Shown here one piece after another: positions 27,762 through 37,646 of a stretch of DNA of 64,000 nt; the first letter of the stretch is position 1, and each line of letters starts with the position of its first letter. The DNA comes from Prochlorococcus marinus XMU1412 (lineage in GTDB: Bacteria; Cyanobacteriota; Cyanobacteriia; PCC-6307; Cyanobiaceae). A model generated the notes under the pieces. The model ran no database searches and was not told the origin of the DNA. It saw only the letters and a program-made list of their open reading frames with translations. A program made the position numbers and the translations under genes. The DNA is taken from positions 506,519-570,518 of the forward strand of contig NZ_JAAORJ010000004.1 in NCBI RefSeq assembly GCF_017696315.1. Reading direction: 5' to 3'.

Positions 27762-28277
27762 TCACACTTTTCTTCTTGAAAATTTAAACATCCTTATAAG
27801 TTGGGAGCAAATAAAGGGAGCAAACAAACCTGTCAAAAAAACTTCAGCTAAGATATTTTTTACACCTGGAATAAACATTAAAAAATTACCATCTGAAGAA
27901 TTTCTAAACAAAATTTGTGCAAGATAAAGAGTACCGCATAAAAAACTTCCAAAAGAACAAATTAAACCATACCTAAAATGTCCCACCAAAATATCACTAT
28001 GTGATTTAATTCTCCCAAAGAAAAATCCACAAAAAATTAGGCCTGGAATTTGGGTAAAACTTTCATTTAAAGTTAGAGAATCTAAAATGAGACCTAAAAA
28101 CAAACCAAATACTAATCCATTAATTGATCCATTAATCATTGCCCAAGGCAATAACCAAAATAACGGCCAATAAGGCTGAACACCTAAAAATCCAAGCCAA
28201 TTAGGGTGCCACAAAAAAATAATTGGGATAAAAATAAAGCTTATAATGGGAAATTTTTTGGTAAAAAATTTATTCAT
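27762..28277 (-). CDS. mreD: Rod-shape determining protein MreD
   Basis: Membrane partner of MreC in the elongasome, which guides lateral peptidoglycan synthesis. The protein of 171 aa is almost all hydrophobic, with five or six helices; LFWLLPWAMINGSINGLVFG (a conserved loop and helix) is near residue 50 and a basic tail ends FKFSRRKV. I start at the ATG whose last base is 28277, overlapping the mreC stop by one base (TAATG); a longer frame to 28307 would add 10 residues inside mreC. Third gene of mreBCD. Confidence 0.85.
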   Translation of the reverse strand: MNKFFTKKFPIISFIFIPIIFLWHPNWLGFLGVQPYWPLFWLLPWAMINGSINGLVFGLFLGLILDSLTLNESFTQIPGLIFCGFFFGRIKSHSDILVGHFRYGLICSFGSFLCGTLYLAQILFRNSSDGNFLMFIPGVKNILAEVFLTGLFAPFICSQLIRMFKFSRRKV

Positions 28278-29026
28278 TAAATATTTACTTTCAAAATTTG
28301 TACCCAATCAATTACATGAGGTTTTGCTATAAGTGAAATTTTTGCCGTTTTTTTTGATTTCAACGTCTCATCTATAGATTGGACAATACCAATAGGGATG
28401 TTTGGAGGTAATAACGTACTAGCAGGAGATGATGATACAAAATCTCCGACTTTAATATCGGCATCTTTTGAATAAAGTATTAGGCTAGGATAATCATCTC
28501 CTAAACCGACTAGTAATCCATTGATTTGAATTCTATCCACCCAAACGCCTAACTTACTTTCTGGAGAAGTTATCAAAGTTACCGACGAAGTGAATAAAGA
28601 AGTATTCTTTACTCTACCTAATAATCCACCCGGACCAATCACAATATTGCCAATTTCTACTCCATCCTTTGAACCTTTGTTTAAAATTATTTGTCTCCAC
28701 CAACCTCCTGTTTTTCGCGAAATAACTGCAGCTGAAATATGTTCATCATTAGATGATTCTTGAAGAGATAAGATTTGTCGCAATCTTATATTATCTTTTG
28801 TAAGAAGATTTAACTTTATTAAATATTCTTGATCAATACTCTCAAGAACAATTTCTTTTTGAAATTGACCAGGCCAAAAAGGTTTTGAAATAAAATAATA
28901 AAAATCTTTATAAAAAGCTCCTTTTGATATTCTTACAAAAACCAAAAATAAAAAAATTGCAAAAAATAGCCAATTTTTCTTTTTATGCCACCAACGACTA
29001 TTAGAAATTCGTCGGATACCTAACAT
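28277..29026 (-). CDS. mreC: Rod-shape determining protein MreC
   Basis: Bitopic protein that links MreB to periplasmic peptidoglycan synthases. A single N-terminal membrane helix (residues about 20-37, WLFFAIFLFLVFVRI) is followed by a coiled-coil stretch (KLNLLTKDNIRLRQILSLQE) and the beta-barrel domain with IVIGPGGLLGRV and VGDFVSSSPASTLLPPNIPIG. The 249-aa length is normal. It lies 4 bases after mreB and overlaps mreD by one base. Confidence 0.92.
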   Translation of the reverse strand: MLGIRRISNSRWWHKKKNWLFFAIFLFLVFVRISKGAFYKDFYYFISKPFWPGQFQKEIVLESIDQEYLIKLNLLTKDNIRLRQILSLQESSNDEHISAAVISRKTGGWWRQIILNKGSKDGVEIGNIVIGPGGLLGRVKNTSLFTSSVTLITSPESKLGVWVDRIQINGLLVGLGDDYPSLILYSKDADIKVGDFVSSSPASTLLPPNIPIGIVQSIDETLKSKKTAKISLIAKPHVIDWVQILKVNI

Positions 29027-29030
29027 AACA

Positions 29031-30083
29031 TTAATCTCTTATGGCATTCCTTATGAATTCTGGAGTGTCAACAACTCTTTTGAGTTTTTTAAAATCATCC
29101 AACACCTCTCCACAACCATTCACTACGCAAAGCAGTGGGTTTTCTGCTATGTGAGTAAAAATTCCTGTTTCATCGCTCAATAAATCATTAATGCCTCTCA
29201 CTAAAGCTCCACCACCTGCAAGCATAATACCTCTATCAACAATATCTGCGGCAAGTTCAGGAGGGGTTCGCTCTAAAGTTCTTTTTACAGCTTCGACTAT
29301 TTTGCTAAGTGTTTCAGCCATAGCTTCTCTGATTTCTCCTGATGTCAAAGTGACTGATCTAGGTAGACCAGATAAAAGATGTAAACCTCTAACCTCTAAA
29401 GTAGTTTTATCAAAATCATCATCTGGAAATGCAGATCCAATTTTTATCTTGATATCTTCTGCAGTTCTCTCTCCAACAACTAAATTGTGAACTTTTTTAA
29501 GATAAAGCGCAATTGACTCATTTATCTCATCGCCTGCTATTCGAACAGATTCACTCAAAACAGTTCCTCCTAAACTTAATACTGCAACCTCAGTAGTACC
29601 TCCACCAATATCAACAATCATTGTTCCAATTGGCTCAGTTACTGGTAATGATGCTCCTATTGCTGCTGCGACAGGTTCATCTATTAAATGAACTTCTCTA
29701 GCTCCCGCTAATCCAGCTTCTCTTACTGCTCTTCGCTCAACACTAGTCACTCCACTTGGAATTCCAATCACTATCCTTGGAGCTACTATCCCCTTGCCTT
29801 CATTACATTTTTGAATAAATGTTTTTATCATTTGTTCTGCAGCATCAAAATCTGCGATAACTCCATCTCTTAGTGGTCTTACAGCTCTTATATTGCCAGG
29901 GGTCCTTCCAAGCATTAACTTTGCTTCTTTACCAACAGCTAATGGAATCCCTTCTTCTAAATCCATAGCTACCACAGAAGGCTCCTGTAAAACAACGCCT
30001 TTTCCTGATACATGTATAAGAGTATTGGCCGTTCCCAAATCTATGCCAATATCTCGAGAAAATTTAAATCTGTTAAAAATCAC
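29031..30083 (-). CDS. mreB: Rod-shape determining protein MreB
   Basis: Bacterial actin that forms membrane-bound filaments directing cell-wall synthesis. The phosphate-1 motif [15 protein letters not shown] is at residues 11-25, phosphate-2 [19 protein letters not shown] near 155, and the adenosine motif [15 protein letters not shown] near 288. At 350 aa it has normal length, and the amphipathic N-terminus [10 protein letters not shown] could bind membrane. First gene of mreBCD; ssb is divergent 132 bases upstream. Confidence 0.97.
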   Translation of the reverse strand: MIFNRFKFSRDIGIDLGTANTLIHVSGKGVVLQEPSVVAMDLEEGIPLAVGKEAKLMLGRTPGNIRAVRPLRDGVIADFDAAEQMIKTFIQKCNEGKGIVAPRIVIGIPSGVTSVERRAVREAGLAGAREVHLIDEPVAAAIGASLPVTEPIGTMIVDIGGGTTEVAVLSLGGTVLSESVRIAGDEINESIALYLKKVHNLVVGERTAEDIKIKIGSAFPDDDFDKTTLEVRGLHLLSGLPRSVTLTSGEIREAMAETLSKIVEAVKRTLERTPPELAADIVDRGIMLAGGGALVRGINDLLSDETGIFTHIAENPLLCVVNGCGEVLDDFKKLKRVVDTPEFIRNAIRD

Positions 30084-30215
30084 AATAAGAATTTCTTTTT
30101 ATAAATAATATATCTATTTTTTGATAAGCTCTCGGAATTCTGACGTTTAGTTATGAATAGCACGTAAAACTTTGAGCAGAAACTAAAAATATGAGTATTA
30201 TAAAAAAAAAAATTT

Positions 30216-30587
30216 ATGGAAATTAACACTATTAACCTTGTTGGCAGAGCAGGAAGAGAACCAGATGTCAGATATTTCGAATCAGGCAGTATAGTAGCGA
30301 ACTTCACAATTGCAGTTAACAGAAGAAGCAGAGATGAAGAGCCAGATTGGTTTAATTTAGAAATATGGGGCAAGCAAGCACAAATAGCCGCAGATTATGT
30401 GAAAAAAGGATCATTAATTGGAATTACAGGAAGCTTTAAGATTGATAGCTGGAAAGATAAAAATACTGGAGAAGACAGATTTAAACCAGTTGTTAGGGTA
30501 GATAGATTAAACTTACTAGGCTCACGAAAGGATTCTGATAATAACCAATATTCCAACAGCAATAACTCAAGTGAAATTCCTTTTTAA
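30216..30587 (+). CDS. ssb: Single-stranded DNA-binding protein
   Basis: Coats single-stranded DNA in replication and repair. The OB fold begins MEINTINLVGRAGREPDVRY, and FNLEIWGKQAQIAADYVKKG plus GITGSFKIDSWKDKNTG are typical strands. The 123-aa length is short, as in many cyanobacteria. The C-terminal tip SNNSSEIPF keeps the hydrophobic Ile-Pro-Phe that contacts partner proteins but is less acidic than the E. coli DDDIPF. Its TAA stop is read in reverse as part of the stop of the convergent DedA gene (TTAA). Confidence 0.93.
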   Translation: MEINTINLVGRAGREPDVRYFESGSIVANFTIAVNRRSRDEEPDWFNLEIWGKQAQIAADYVKKGSLIGITGSFKIDSWKDKNTGEDRFKPVVRVDRLNLLGSRKDSDNNQYSNSNNSSEIPF

Positions 30588-31240
30588 GCTCTATTTTTAA
30601 GAAATCTAATAAGTATTCTTATAAAAAAATATAAGAAAATTAAAATTAAAATTGGCTTTACAACATATTTGATTTGATCTAAATAAGTTTGAATGATTCG
30701 ATAATTTTCACCAAATAAATAACCTGAATAAGTGAGAAGTGCTACCCATATTAGACTCCCAAATGTAGTCCAAAGCAAAAATTTTCTCAATGGCATAAGT
30801 TCTATGCCAGCAGGAACTGAGATTAAAGTTCTTATACCTGGTACTAATCTGCCCCAAAAAACTAAAGAAACACCGTATTTATCAAACCACCTTTTACTTT
30901 TACTTAAATCACTAGGAGAAATACCCAGATATTTTCCTTTTTTATCTAGAAAATTTGAAAGTCTTTTTTCATTTACTAATCTACCTAAATAGTACCAAGG
31001 TAATGAACCTAAAATAGTTCCAAGTAATCCCCAAAAAACTAAAATATAGAAATTTAATTTTTGTTGATAAACAAAAAAACCTCCTAATGGCATTATTATT
31101 TCCGAAGGAATTGGAGGTATTATGTTTTCCAAAAACATAGCCAAACAAATAGTGAGGTATGCAATTGTTGAATTCTTTTCAACAGCCAAACTAATATAGT
31201 CGGGAATTGAAGTAAGAAAATTTACAAAAATTAAACTCAA
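30584..31240 (-). CDS. DedA family membrane protein
   Basis: A polytopic protein of the DedA/VTT superfamily, members of which act as lipid scramblases or flippases (undecaprenyl phosphate, phosphatidylethanolamine) and need proton motive force. Signature segments are FLENIIPPIPSEIIMPLGGF near residue 37, KYGVSLVFWGRLVPGIRTLISVPAG near 125-150, and four or five hydrophobic helices. The 218-aa length is normal. It lies 2 bases downstream of ahcY on the same strand and shares a TTAA stop with ssb. The lipid it handles is not predictable. Confidence 0.9.
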   Translation of the reverse strand: MSLIFVNFLTSIPDYISLAVEKNSTIAYLTICLAMFLENIIPPIPSEIIMPLGGFFVYQQKLNFYILVFWGLLGTILGSLPWYYLGRLVNEKRLSNFLDKKGKYLGISPSDLSKSKRWFDKYGVSLVFWGRLVPGIRTLISVPAGIELMPLRKFLLWTTFGSLIWVALLTYSGYLFGENYRIIQTYLDQIKYVVKPILILIFLYFFIRILIRFLKNRA

Positions 31241-31242
31241 AC

Positions 31243-32661
31243 TTAGTATCTATAAAGCTCTGGTTTGTAAGGTCCTTCAACAGAGACATTAATATAATCA
31301 GCTTGTTCCTTAGTTAATTTTGTTAATTTTGCACCAATTTTATCAAGATGTAATCTAGCTACCATTTCATCTAAATGCTTTGGTAAAACATAAACCTCTT
31401 TCGCATATTGCTCGGACTTATTGAAAAGTTCGATTTGAGCTAATACTTGGTTAGTAAAAGAATTACTCATAACAAAACTTGGATGTCCAGTGGCACAGCC
31501 TAAGTTAACTAATCTACCTTCGGCTAAAAGAATTATTTTATTGCCACTTGGTAAAGTTATGTGATCAACCTGCGGCTTAATATTTTCCCATGGATAATCT
31601 TTCAATGAAGCCACATCAATTTCATTATCGAAATGACCAATATTACAAACTATAGCCTCATCTTTCATCTTGACGAGATTTTCATTTGTAATTACTTGAT
31701 AATTCCCAGTTGCTGTAACAAAGATATCTATATCTTCCACAACATCGTCTAACGTGACAACGCTAAAACCTTCCATTGCCGCTTGAAGAGCACAAATTGG
31801 ATCAACTTCAGCAACTTTTACGATTGCACCAAGTCCACGCAATGACTGAGCTGAACCTTTACCTACATCTCCAAAACCCATTACCAAAGCAACCTTCCCA
31901 GCAATCATCACATCAGTTGCGCGCTTTATACTATCAACTAAAGATTCGCGACAGCCATATAAATTATCAAATTTGCTCTTAGTTACTGAATCATTAACGT
32001 TGATCGCAGGGAAAGGTAAAGCATTTTGCTTTTGCAGTTGATACAGTCTTGCAACTCCTGTCGTAGTTTCTTCAGTGACACCAATGATATTACTTTTAAT
32101 TCTAGAATAGAAGTCATTATCATTTTCTAATTTAGACTTAATAGAATTGAATAAAGCAATTTCTTCTTCATTACCAGGATTATCTAAAACAGACAAATCT
32201 TTTTCCGCTTTACTGCCGAGTATCAATAAACCAGTTGCATCCCCACCATCATCAAGAATCATATTTGGAGAGTCTGAACCCCAATCAAGAATGTAGTGGG
32301 TATATTGCCAATATTCATCAAGTGTCTCACCTTTTTTTGCGTATACAGGAATTCCTTGATCTGCAATAGCCGCCGCCGCATGATCTTGAGTTGAAAAAAT
32401 ATTGCATGAAGCCCATTTCACTTCTGCCCCAAGATCAACAAGAGTTTCTATTAAGACTGCAGTCTGAATAGTCATATGCAAACTTCCGGCTATTTTTGCA
32501 CCTTTTAGTGGCTTTTCTGATTGATATTTATCTCTAAGTGCCATTAATCCAGGCATTTCCGTTTCGGCAATTTTAATTTCTTTACGGCCAAAATCTGATA
32601 AGGAGATATCAGCAATTTCATAATTTGGTGTAGGGGTTTTAACTGAATTTGCGATAACCAT
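31243..32661 (-). CDS. ahcY: Adenosylhomocysteinase
   Basis: Hydrolyses S-adenosylhomocysteine to adenosine and homocysteine, keeping methyltransferases active. The NAD-binding loop [17 protein letters not shown] lies near residue 260; substrate-site segments are [16 protein letters not shown] near 58 and [14 protein letters not shown] near 200; the C-terminal helix ends [10 protein letters not shown], typical of the family. I start at ATG ending 32661 (MVIANSVK), five codons after a further upstream ATG at 32676; the shorter form gives 472 aa. The dedA gene follows by 2 bases. Confidence 0.95.
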   Translation of the reverse strand: MVIANSVKTPTPNYEIADISLSDFGRKEIKIAETEMPGLMALRDKYQSEKPLKGAKIAGSLHMTIQTAVLIETLVDLGAEVKWASCNIFSTQDHAAAAIADQGIPVYAKKGETLDEYWQYTHYILDWGSDSPNMILDDGGDATGLLILGSKAEKDLSVLDNPGNEEEIALFNSIKSKLENDNDFYSRIKSNIIGVTEETTTGVARLYQLQKQNALPFPAINVNDSVTKSKFDNLYGCRESLVDSIKRATDVMIAGKVALVMGFGDVGKGSAQSLRGLGAIVKVAEVDPICALQAAMEGFSVVTLDDVVEDIDIFVTATGNYQVITNENLVKMKDEAIVCNIGHFDNEIDVASLKDYPWENIKPQVDHITLPSGNKIILLAEGRLVNLGCATGHPSFVMSNSFTNQVLAQIELFNKSEQYAKEVYVLPKHLDEMVARLHLDKIGAKLTKLTKEQADYINVSVEGPYKPELYRY

Positions 32662-32700
32662 ATCTAGTAAATACATTTATTATTAAACTATAAATGATTT

Positions 32701-33150
32701 TTGTGTAATTTTGTGTTTGTTGAAAATTTAAAAGAAACTTTAAATTTAGGAAAAAAACTCTCACACAAATTAAATCCACAATCAATTGTTTTATTAAAGG
32801 GTCCAATTGGGGCTGGGAAAACTTCATTTGTACAAGGGATTGCTAAAGGCTTATCAATCTCTGAGGACATTACAAGCCCTACATTTGCTTTATCGCATCA
32901 CTATAACTCCGGAAAAATTCCACTAATCCACCTTGATTTATACAGGTTAGGAAATGTATCTTTAGCAAAGGAAGTTTTTTTTTCTGAAGAAGAAGAAGCA
33001 ATACAAAGACAAGCTATTTTAGTTATTGAATGGCCAGAATTAATAGAACCAGTTATTGATAATTTCTGGAAAATAGAAATTAGTTACGCAAAAGATTATG
33101 GAAGAAACTACGAAATAAGAGATCCCAAAAATTTATTAACCTTTTCATAA
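32701..33150 (+). CDS. tsaE: tRNA threonylcarbamoyladenosine ATPase TsaE
   Basis: ATPase of the t6A tRNA-modification complex with TsaB, TsaC and TsaD. The P-loop GPIGAGKTSFVQGIAKGL is near residue 35, the DITSPTFALSHHY switch region near 58, and HLDLYRLG near 80. About 149 aa. An in-frame TGA lies just upstream at 32695, so initiation must be at TTG 32701 or GTG 32713. The 3' end overlaps the convergent sugar kinase by 43 bases, unusually long for this genome. Confidence 0.88.
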   Translation: MCNFVFVENLKETLNLGKKLSHKLNPQSIVLLKGPIGAGKTSFVQGIAKGLSISEDITSPTFALSHHYNSGKIPLIHLDLYRLGNVSLAKEVFFSEEEEAIQRQAILVIEWPELIEPVIDNFWKIEISYAKDYGRNYEIRDPKNLLTFS

Positions 33151-34106
33151 TATGGCTGTTGCTCGATGGCGCCTTCACCAAGACAAGTTAATAATCCACA
33201 AACACCTGCGAACTTAATGCAATCTTCTATCTCTAAATCATTTGTAGGATAGCCAGAAGAAATTAATTTTGAAATAAAGCCAGCTAGAAAAGCATCGCCT
33301 GCCCCGGTTGTATCAACAATTTTTTGTGAAGTAGGAGTTTCGGTAATTCCCTGAAATCCGTTGATGCTCCATAAAACAGGATTTTTTCCATCAGTTATTA
33401 TTACATCTGGTCTATTAGACAGTCGTTGAGATATTAGCAAGGGATTTTCATCCTCAAAAAACAAAATTGCTTCTTCCTTCGCAAGCTTTAAAACATTTGC
33501 ATGATTTAAAAAATTCTTGATTAAATTAACTCTCGCGGCTTTACTAATTTCGGATGAGAAACTTGTATGATCCCAAAAGACCTCTCTCCAATTCAAATCA
33601 ATAACTATTTTGACTTCAAATTTATTAGCCTGTTCTATAAGAAAAAAAATAGTCTCTGCTGATATTGGAGATGATAATAAGTTCGTTCCTGTTACCAAAT
33701 ATTTTATTTCTAGAAAAGATTTCTCCAAATTTAAAATTTCTTTTTCTATTAATTTCTTGCTAAGAACTTCGTCTGCATAGCATACATGAGAACTTTCCTC
33801 AAAGCCTGAAAAAAAACGATCTCCAAATTGATCCCTATCAACATTAACCACACGAGTAGATGAATCATTATTTAATTGCAAGAAATCTAAATTAACTCCC
33901 AATTGATCAAATTGAGAAATAAATTTTTTTCCATAATCATCATTACCCAAACTTCCCATAAAGATTGAATCTATTTTTAATTTTCTCAATGCACAAGCTA
34001 CATTAGCCGGCGCACCACCCAAAAAATCTGTAAATCCTTTATTTGACTTATTTCTGATTCTGTCTATTAAAGCCTCACCAATACATATAACCTTTTTCTT
34101 TTTCAT
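33108..34106 (-). CDS. PfkB family carbohydrate kinase (fructokinase-like)
   Basis: Ribokinase-fold sugar kinase, 332 aa, most like fructokinase. Early motif CIGEALIDRI, sugar-site GGAPANVACALRKL near residue 30, the conserved GSLGNDDYG near 52, and the anion-hole signature DTTGAGDAFLAGF near residue 267 with its catalytic aspartate. Adenine-site sequence IITDGKNPVLW is near 236. The likely reaction is ATP-dependent phosphorylation of fructose, fitting sucrose breakdown, but substrate is inferred. Its 3' end overlaps tsaE. Confidence 0.85.
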   Translation of the reverse strand: MKKKKVICIGEALIDRIRNKSNKGFTDFLGGAPANVACALRKLKIDSIFMGSLGNDDYGKKFISQFDQLGVNLDFLQLNNDSSTRVVNVDRDQFGDRFFSGFEESSHVCYADEVLSKKLIEKEILNLEKSFLEIKYLVTGTNLLSSPISAETIFFLIEQANKFEVKIVIDLNWREVFWDHTSFSSEISKAARVNLIKNFLNHANVLKLAKEEAILFFEDENPLLISQRLSNRPDVIITDGKNPVLWSINGFQGITETPTSQKIVDTTGAGDAFLAGFISKLISSGYPTNDLEIEDCIKFAGVCGLLTCLGEGAIEQQPYYEKVNKFLGSLIS

Positions 34107-34195
34107 AAAATGAACGCTTTTTCTTAACTAAGAATAATTTATTAAAAACGAATAATTTTTTTTTGAATTAAAGTTTAATTAAAAGCATATACACA

Positions 34196-35110
34196 GTGTC
34201 TTTAAATAAATCTGAAACTTGGAAGTGGAAAAATTGGGAAATTTCTTGGTCTTTATCCAAAGAATCTACTTCTGAAAAAAATATTAAAATTTTATTAGTT
34301 CATGGATTTGGGGCATCAAAAAACCACTGGAGACATAATCAAGATTTTCTTGGTAAATTTTCTAACTGCTATGCAATTGACTTATTAGGATTTGGTGAAA
34401 GTAGTCAGCCTAGTGCTTTATTAAATTACGAACCTGACAAAGTAAACTCCATTAAATATTCTTTTGACTTATGGGGTAATCAAATATCAACATTTTGTGC
34501 AGAGGTAATAAAATCTCCTGTTTACTTGGTAGGAAATTCAATTGGAGGTGTTATTGCATTGAAAGCTGCTGAAATCCTCAAAGATAATTGCAAAGGTATC
34601 ATTTTGATTGATTGTGCACAAAGAACTATGGATGATAAACGTTTAAAAAAAAGTGATATCTTAATGAATCTACTGAGACCTGTCCTTAAAACGATAGTCA
34701 GGCAAAGAGTAATTAGTAATACACTTTTTACAAGAGCCGCTAATCCAAAAGTTATAAAGAAAATACTTGAACAGGCTTATCCTTCAGGAAAAAATATCGA
34801 TAAAGAATTGATTGAAATACTTTATCAACCCTCCCAAAGGAAAAATTCTAAAGAAGCTTTTCGTGGTTTTATTAACTTATTTGATGACTATCTTGCTACT
34901 GACCTTTTCCCTAAAGTTGATTCTCCAATCCAATTGATATGGGGTGAGGAAGATCCTTGGGAATCTTTAAATGAAGCAATAGAGTGGAAGAAACTATTCA
35001 GTAATATCAAAAGATTAGACATAATAAAAGGCGCTGGTCACTGCCCTCATGATGAAGAACCCGAAAAAACAAATAAGTTAATAAATGAATTTATTCAAGA
35101 AACAAAATAA
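34196..35110 (+). CDS. Alpha/beta hydrolase, pheophytinase-like subfamily (second copy)
   Basis: Paralogue of the hydrolase at 5733-6632. It has the oxyanion HGFGASKNHW near residue 39, nucleophile elbow GNSIGG near 115, acid in WGEEDPWES near 250, and histidine in GAGHCPHDEEPEK near 281; LWGNQI precedes the elbow. Translation starts at GTG 34196, since no ATG lies upstream in frame before a stop that gives a better N-terminus. 304 aa, no signal peptide. Convergent with the sigma-factor gene, with a 16-base overlap. Substrate unknown; an ester of chlorophyll-type or other lipid is possible. Confidence 0.85.
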   Translation: MSLNKSETWKWKNWEISWSLSKESTSEKNIKILLVHGFGASKNHWRHNQDFLGKFSNCYAIDLLGFGESSQPSALLNYEPDKVNSIKYSFDLWGNQISTFCAEVIKSPVYLVGNSIGGVIALKAAEILKDNCKGIILIDCAQRTMDDKRLKKSDILMNLLRPVLKTIVRQRVISNTLFTRAANPKVIKKILEQAYPSGKNIDKELIEILYQPSQRKNSKEAFRGFINLFDDYLATDLFPKVDSPIQLIWGEEDPWESLNEAIEWKKLFSNIKRLDIIKGAGHCPHDEEPEKTNKLINEFIQETK

Positions 35111-36096
35111 GCTTCTACATTATCACTAAGTCTTCTTAAGCCTCTTAATCCATCTCTTTCTAAGTTTCTTACTCGATCTCTGCTTATCCCTAGTACCCTT
35201 CCTATACCTGTAAGAGACATTGGCTCATCACCATCCATTCCGTACCTCATTCTTAAAACTCTACATTGCAGATCAGGCAATTGATGCAAGAGAGAATGTA
35301 GATCACCTCTCATACAATCCATCTCTATTTGTTCGTCTGGTAAATCATCGCCCCCTGCCAGTAAATCTAATAAAACAGTATCTTCGCCATCACCAACTTT
35401 AGTTTCAAGACTAACTGGCTGCCCAGCTTTGCACATCAAATCTTTCACATCATCTTCAGGAAGCTCTACGTATTTTGCAAGTTCAGTTACAGTTGGAGTC
35501 CTAGACATTTCTTGACTGAGCTCTCTTTGACCTTTTTTTAACTTATTCAACATTTCAGTTATGTGAATTGGCAGCCTAATCGCCCGACTTTTTTCAGCTA
35601 TAGCTCTTGTAATGCCTTGTCTAATCCACCAGTATGCATATGTTGAAAACTTATAACCTCTGGCTGGATCAAATTTTTCAACTCCTCTTACTAATCCTAT
35701 AGTTCCCTCCTGAATTAAATCTAAAAGTTCCATGTTTCTTTTTGTATATTTTTTTGCAACGCTTACTACCAATCTTAAATTTGCTGCAACCATTCTTTCC
35801 TTAGCTCTCTGACCAGCTCTCAATCTTTTTTTAATTATTGAGGTAGATAAGTTTAATTTGGCCGATAATTCATCAATACTGGGCTTATCTCCTGTTAATT
35901 CAATAATTTCTAATTCTGCTCTTTCAACTTCCATGTACTCCTGAACTTGACGACCTAGAGTAATTTCTTGCTCATGCGATAGTAATGGAACTCTTCCTAT
36001 GTCTCTTAAATATGATCGAACAAGATCTACATCATTACTAGCTTTTATGCTTGCGATTGACGCTAGCTTGTTTTCACTTATTGTTTCAGAAGACAT
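35095..36096 (-). CDS. RNA polymerase sigma factor, RpoD-like group 2
   Basis: An alternative sigma-70 that redirects RNA polymerase to overlapping promoters under stress or light changes. Region 1.2 is at DLVRSYLRDIGRVPLL, region 2 includes NLRLVVSVAKKYTKRNMELL and the -10-binding FSTYAYWWIRQGITRAI, region 3 RLPIHITEMLNKLKKGQREL, and region 4 helix-turn-helix SLTGIGRVLGISRDRVRNLE. Region 1.1 is absent and 333 aa is too short for the principal RpoD1. I start at ATG ending 36096 (MSSETISEN); a frame to 36129 adds 11 residues. Several group 2 sigmas exist in Prochlorococcus, so I give no symbol. Confidence 0.9.
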   Translation of the reverse strand: MSSETISENKLASIASIKASNDVDLVRSYLRDIGRVPLLSHEQEITLGRQVQEYMEVERAELEIIELTGDKPSIDELSAKLNLSTSIIKKRLRAGQRAKERMVAANLRLVVSVAKKYTKRNMELLDLIQEGTIGLVRGVEKFDPARGYKFSTYAYWWIRQGITRAIAEKSRAIRLPIHITEMLNKLKKGQRELSQEMSRTPTVTELAKYVELPEDDVKDLMCKAGQPVSLETKVGDGEDTVLLDLLAGGDDLPDEQIEMDCMRGDLHSLLHQLPDLQCRVLRMRYGMDGDEPMSLTGIGRVLGISRDRVRNLERDGLRGLRRLSDNVEAYFVS

Positions 36097-36160
36097 GAAA
36101 GTTGAATGATGTTTTGTAAACAATACCATTAAGAAATGTAAAGTTAAACAAAAAAATCCA

Positions 36161-36176
36161 CATTTTTACAAAAATG
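36161..36176. promoter_or_regulatory. 7-bp inverted repeat upstream of the sigma-factor gene
   Basis: CATTTTT (36161-36167) is followed after two bases by AAAAATG (36170-36176), an exact complement, 65-80 bases upstream of the sigma-factor start and 21 bases after the mgtE stop. It could be an operator or the end of the mgtE-region transcript. It is short and AT-rich, so weak. Confidence 0.2.
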
Positions 36177-36196
36177 AGAATAAATACCTACTTAAT

Positions 36197-37603
36197 TTAA
36201 ACTAATGAAGAGCTTAATAGCCATTTTGCTGTACTTAGATAAATAAATACACCAGCAATATCAGTGACGGTTGTAATGAAAGGTGAGGACATTAAGGCTG
36301 GATCCAATTTCATTCTGTCAAACAACAATGGGAGGATTGCTCCTGTTGTAGCAGCTAAAGTTGTTATGGATATTAAACTTATACCCACCGCAGAGGCGAT
36401 TAAAGGCCCTTCGCCTTGCCACCAAGCGAAGGGAAATACTACAAGCATCATAAAAACACCTAAAAGAGCACCTGTTATCGCCTCCTTAACTACTGCCTTA
36501 ATTGCTCCAAGAGACTTCAATTTTTGAGTACTTAAACCTCGAATGACAACCGTTGAACTTTGAGCACCAACATTTCCGCCAGTACCTATAAGTAGTGGAA
36601 TAAATGCAGCTAATAAAACTATTTCTTTTAATATTTGATCATTCATAGCTATAACTTTTGTCGTTAAACCATTTGCCAAAACCAAAATTAATAGCCATAA
36701 AATTCTTCTTCGAGCAATCGTAAACAAACTACTTTGAAAATAATCATCTTCATCGCCAGGTTGTACTGCCCCCGCTGCATAAATGTCTCTTGTTGCTTCT
36801 TGTTCAATGACATCAATTAGATCATCGACGGTTACTATCCCAACAAGTCTTTTTTCCCTATCAACGACTGGGAGAGCTAAAAAATCATATCTTTGTATTG
36901 CTCTAGCAACTTCTTCTTGATTCGTATTAGTAGAGATATTAACTACATCTCTTGTCATAACATCACCAATTGGCTTAGAGGGATCAGCAGTTACAAGGTC
37001 TCTTAAGGAGAGAATACCAGTTAAATGTCTTTCTTTATCTGTAACATATAAGCTATAGATAGTTTCAGTGAATGGGGCTCTTTTTCTAACTAAAGAAAGG
37101 GCCTCAGATGCTGTTTGCATCTCTTTAAGATCTATAAATTCAGTTGTCATTAATCTTCCAGCAGTTTCAGGCTCATATCCAAGTAATTCAGCTGTTACTT
37201 TCCTTTCACCAGGACTAAGAGCAGATAAAAATTTTCGAACAACTTTTGCAGGTAATTCATCAAAGAGTTGAACCCTATCATCAGGGGACATTTTTTCAAC
37301 GATTTCTAAAACTTCTCCTGAACGCAGTCTTTCTAATAAAGTTTGCTGAACTACTGGATCTAAATATTCATAAACCTCAATTGCTTCATTTTTCTTTAAT
37401 AATCTAAATGCTAATGCCTGCAATATTTGTGGAAGACTTCCAATAGCATCTGCAATATCAACAGGTTGAGATGGTTCTAAAAGTAACTTTGCCTCATCAT
37501 AATTTCCCGCAATGAGCAATTCTTCAAGTTGAATAGTAATATTTTCTCTTGTACTTAAATCAGAAGATAACGATGTAACTGTTTCAAGATTATTTTCATT
37601 CAT
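36197..37603 (-). CDS. mgtE: Magnesium transporter MgtE
   Basis: Mg2+ channel/transporter. An acidic N-terminal superhelical domain (residues about 20-140, EYLDPVVQQTLLERL and MSPDDRVQLFDELP), two CBS domains (145-270, DVMTRDVVNIS and VDDLIDVIEQEATRD) that sense Mg2+, and five membrane helices from about 295 to 468 with the pore segment IGTGGNVGAQSSTVVIRGL. The 468-aa length is standard. It lies 44 bases downstream of... no same-strand operon partner: the crcB pair ends 43 bases beyond its start, also on the minus strand, so readthrough from that operon is possible. Confidence 0.93.
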   Translation of the reverse strand: MNENNLETVTSLSSDLSTRENITIQLEELLIAGNYDEAKLLLEPSQPVDIADAIGSLPQILQALAFRLLKKNEAIEVYEYLDPVVQQTLLERLRSGEVLEIVEKMSPDDRVQLFDELPAKVVRKFLSALSPGERKVTAELLGYEPETAGRLMTTEFIDLKEMQTASEALSLVRKRAPFTETIYSLYVTDKERHLTGILSLRDLVTADPSKPIGDVMTRDVVNISTNTNQEEVARAIQRYDFLALPVVDREKRLVGIVTVDDLIDVIEQEATRDIYAAGAVQPGDEDDYFQSSLFTIARRRILWLLILVLANGLTTKVIAMNDQILKEIVLLAAFIPLLIGTGGNVGAQSSTVVIRGLSTQKLKSLGAIKAVVKEAITGALLGVFMMLVVFPFAWWQGEGPLIASAVGISLISITTLAATTGAILPLLFDRMKLDPALMSSPFITTVTDIAGVFIYLSTAKWLLSSSLV

Positions 37604-37646
37604 ACATATAATCCCTTATCAAAGTAACAACACCATTATAAGAAAT

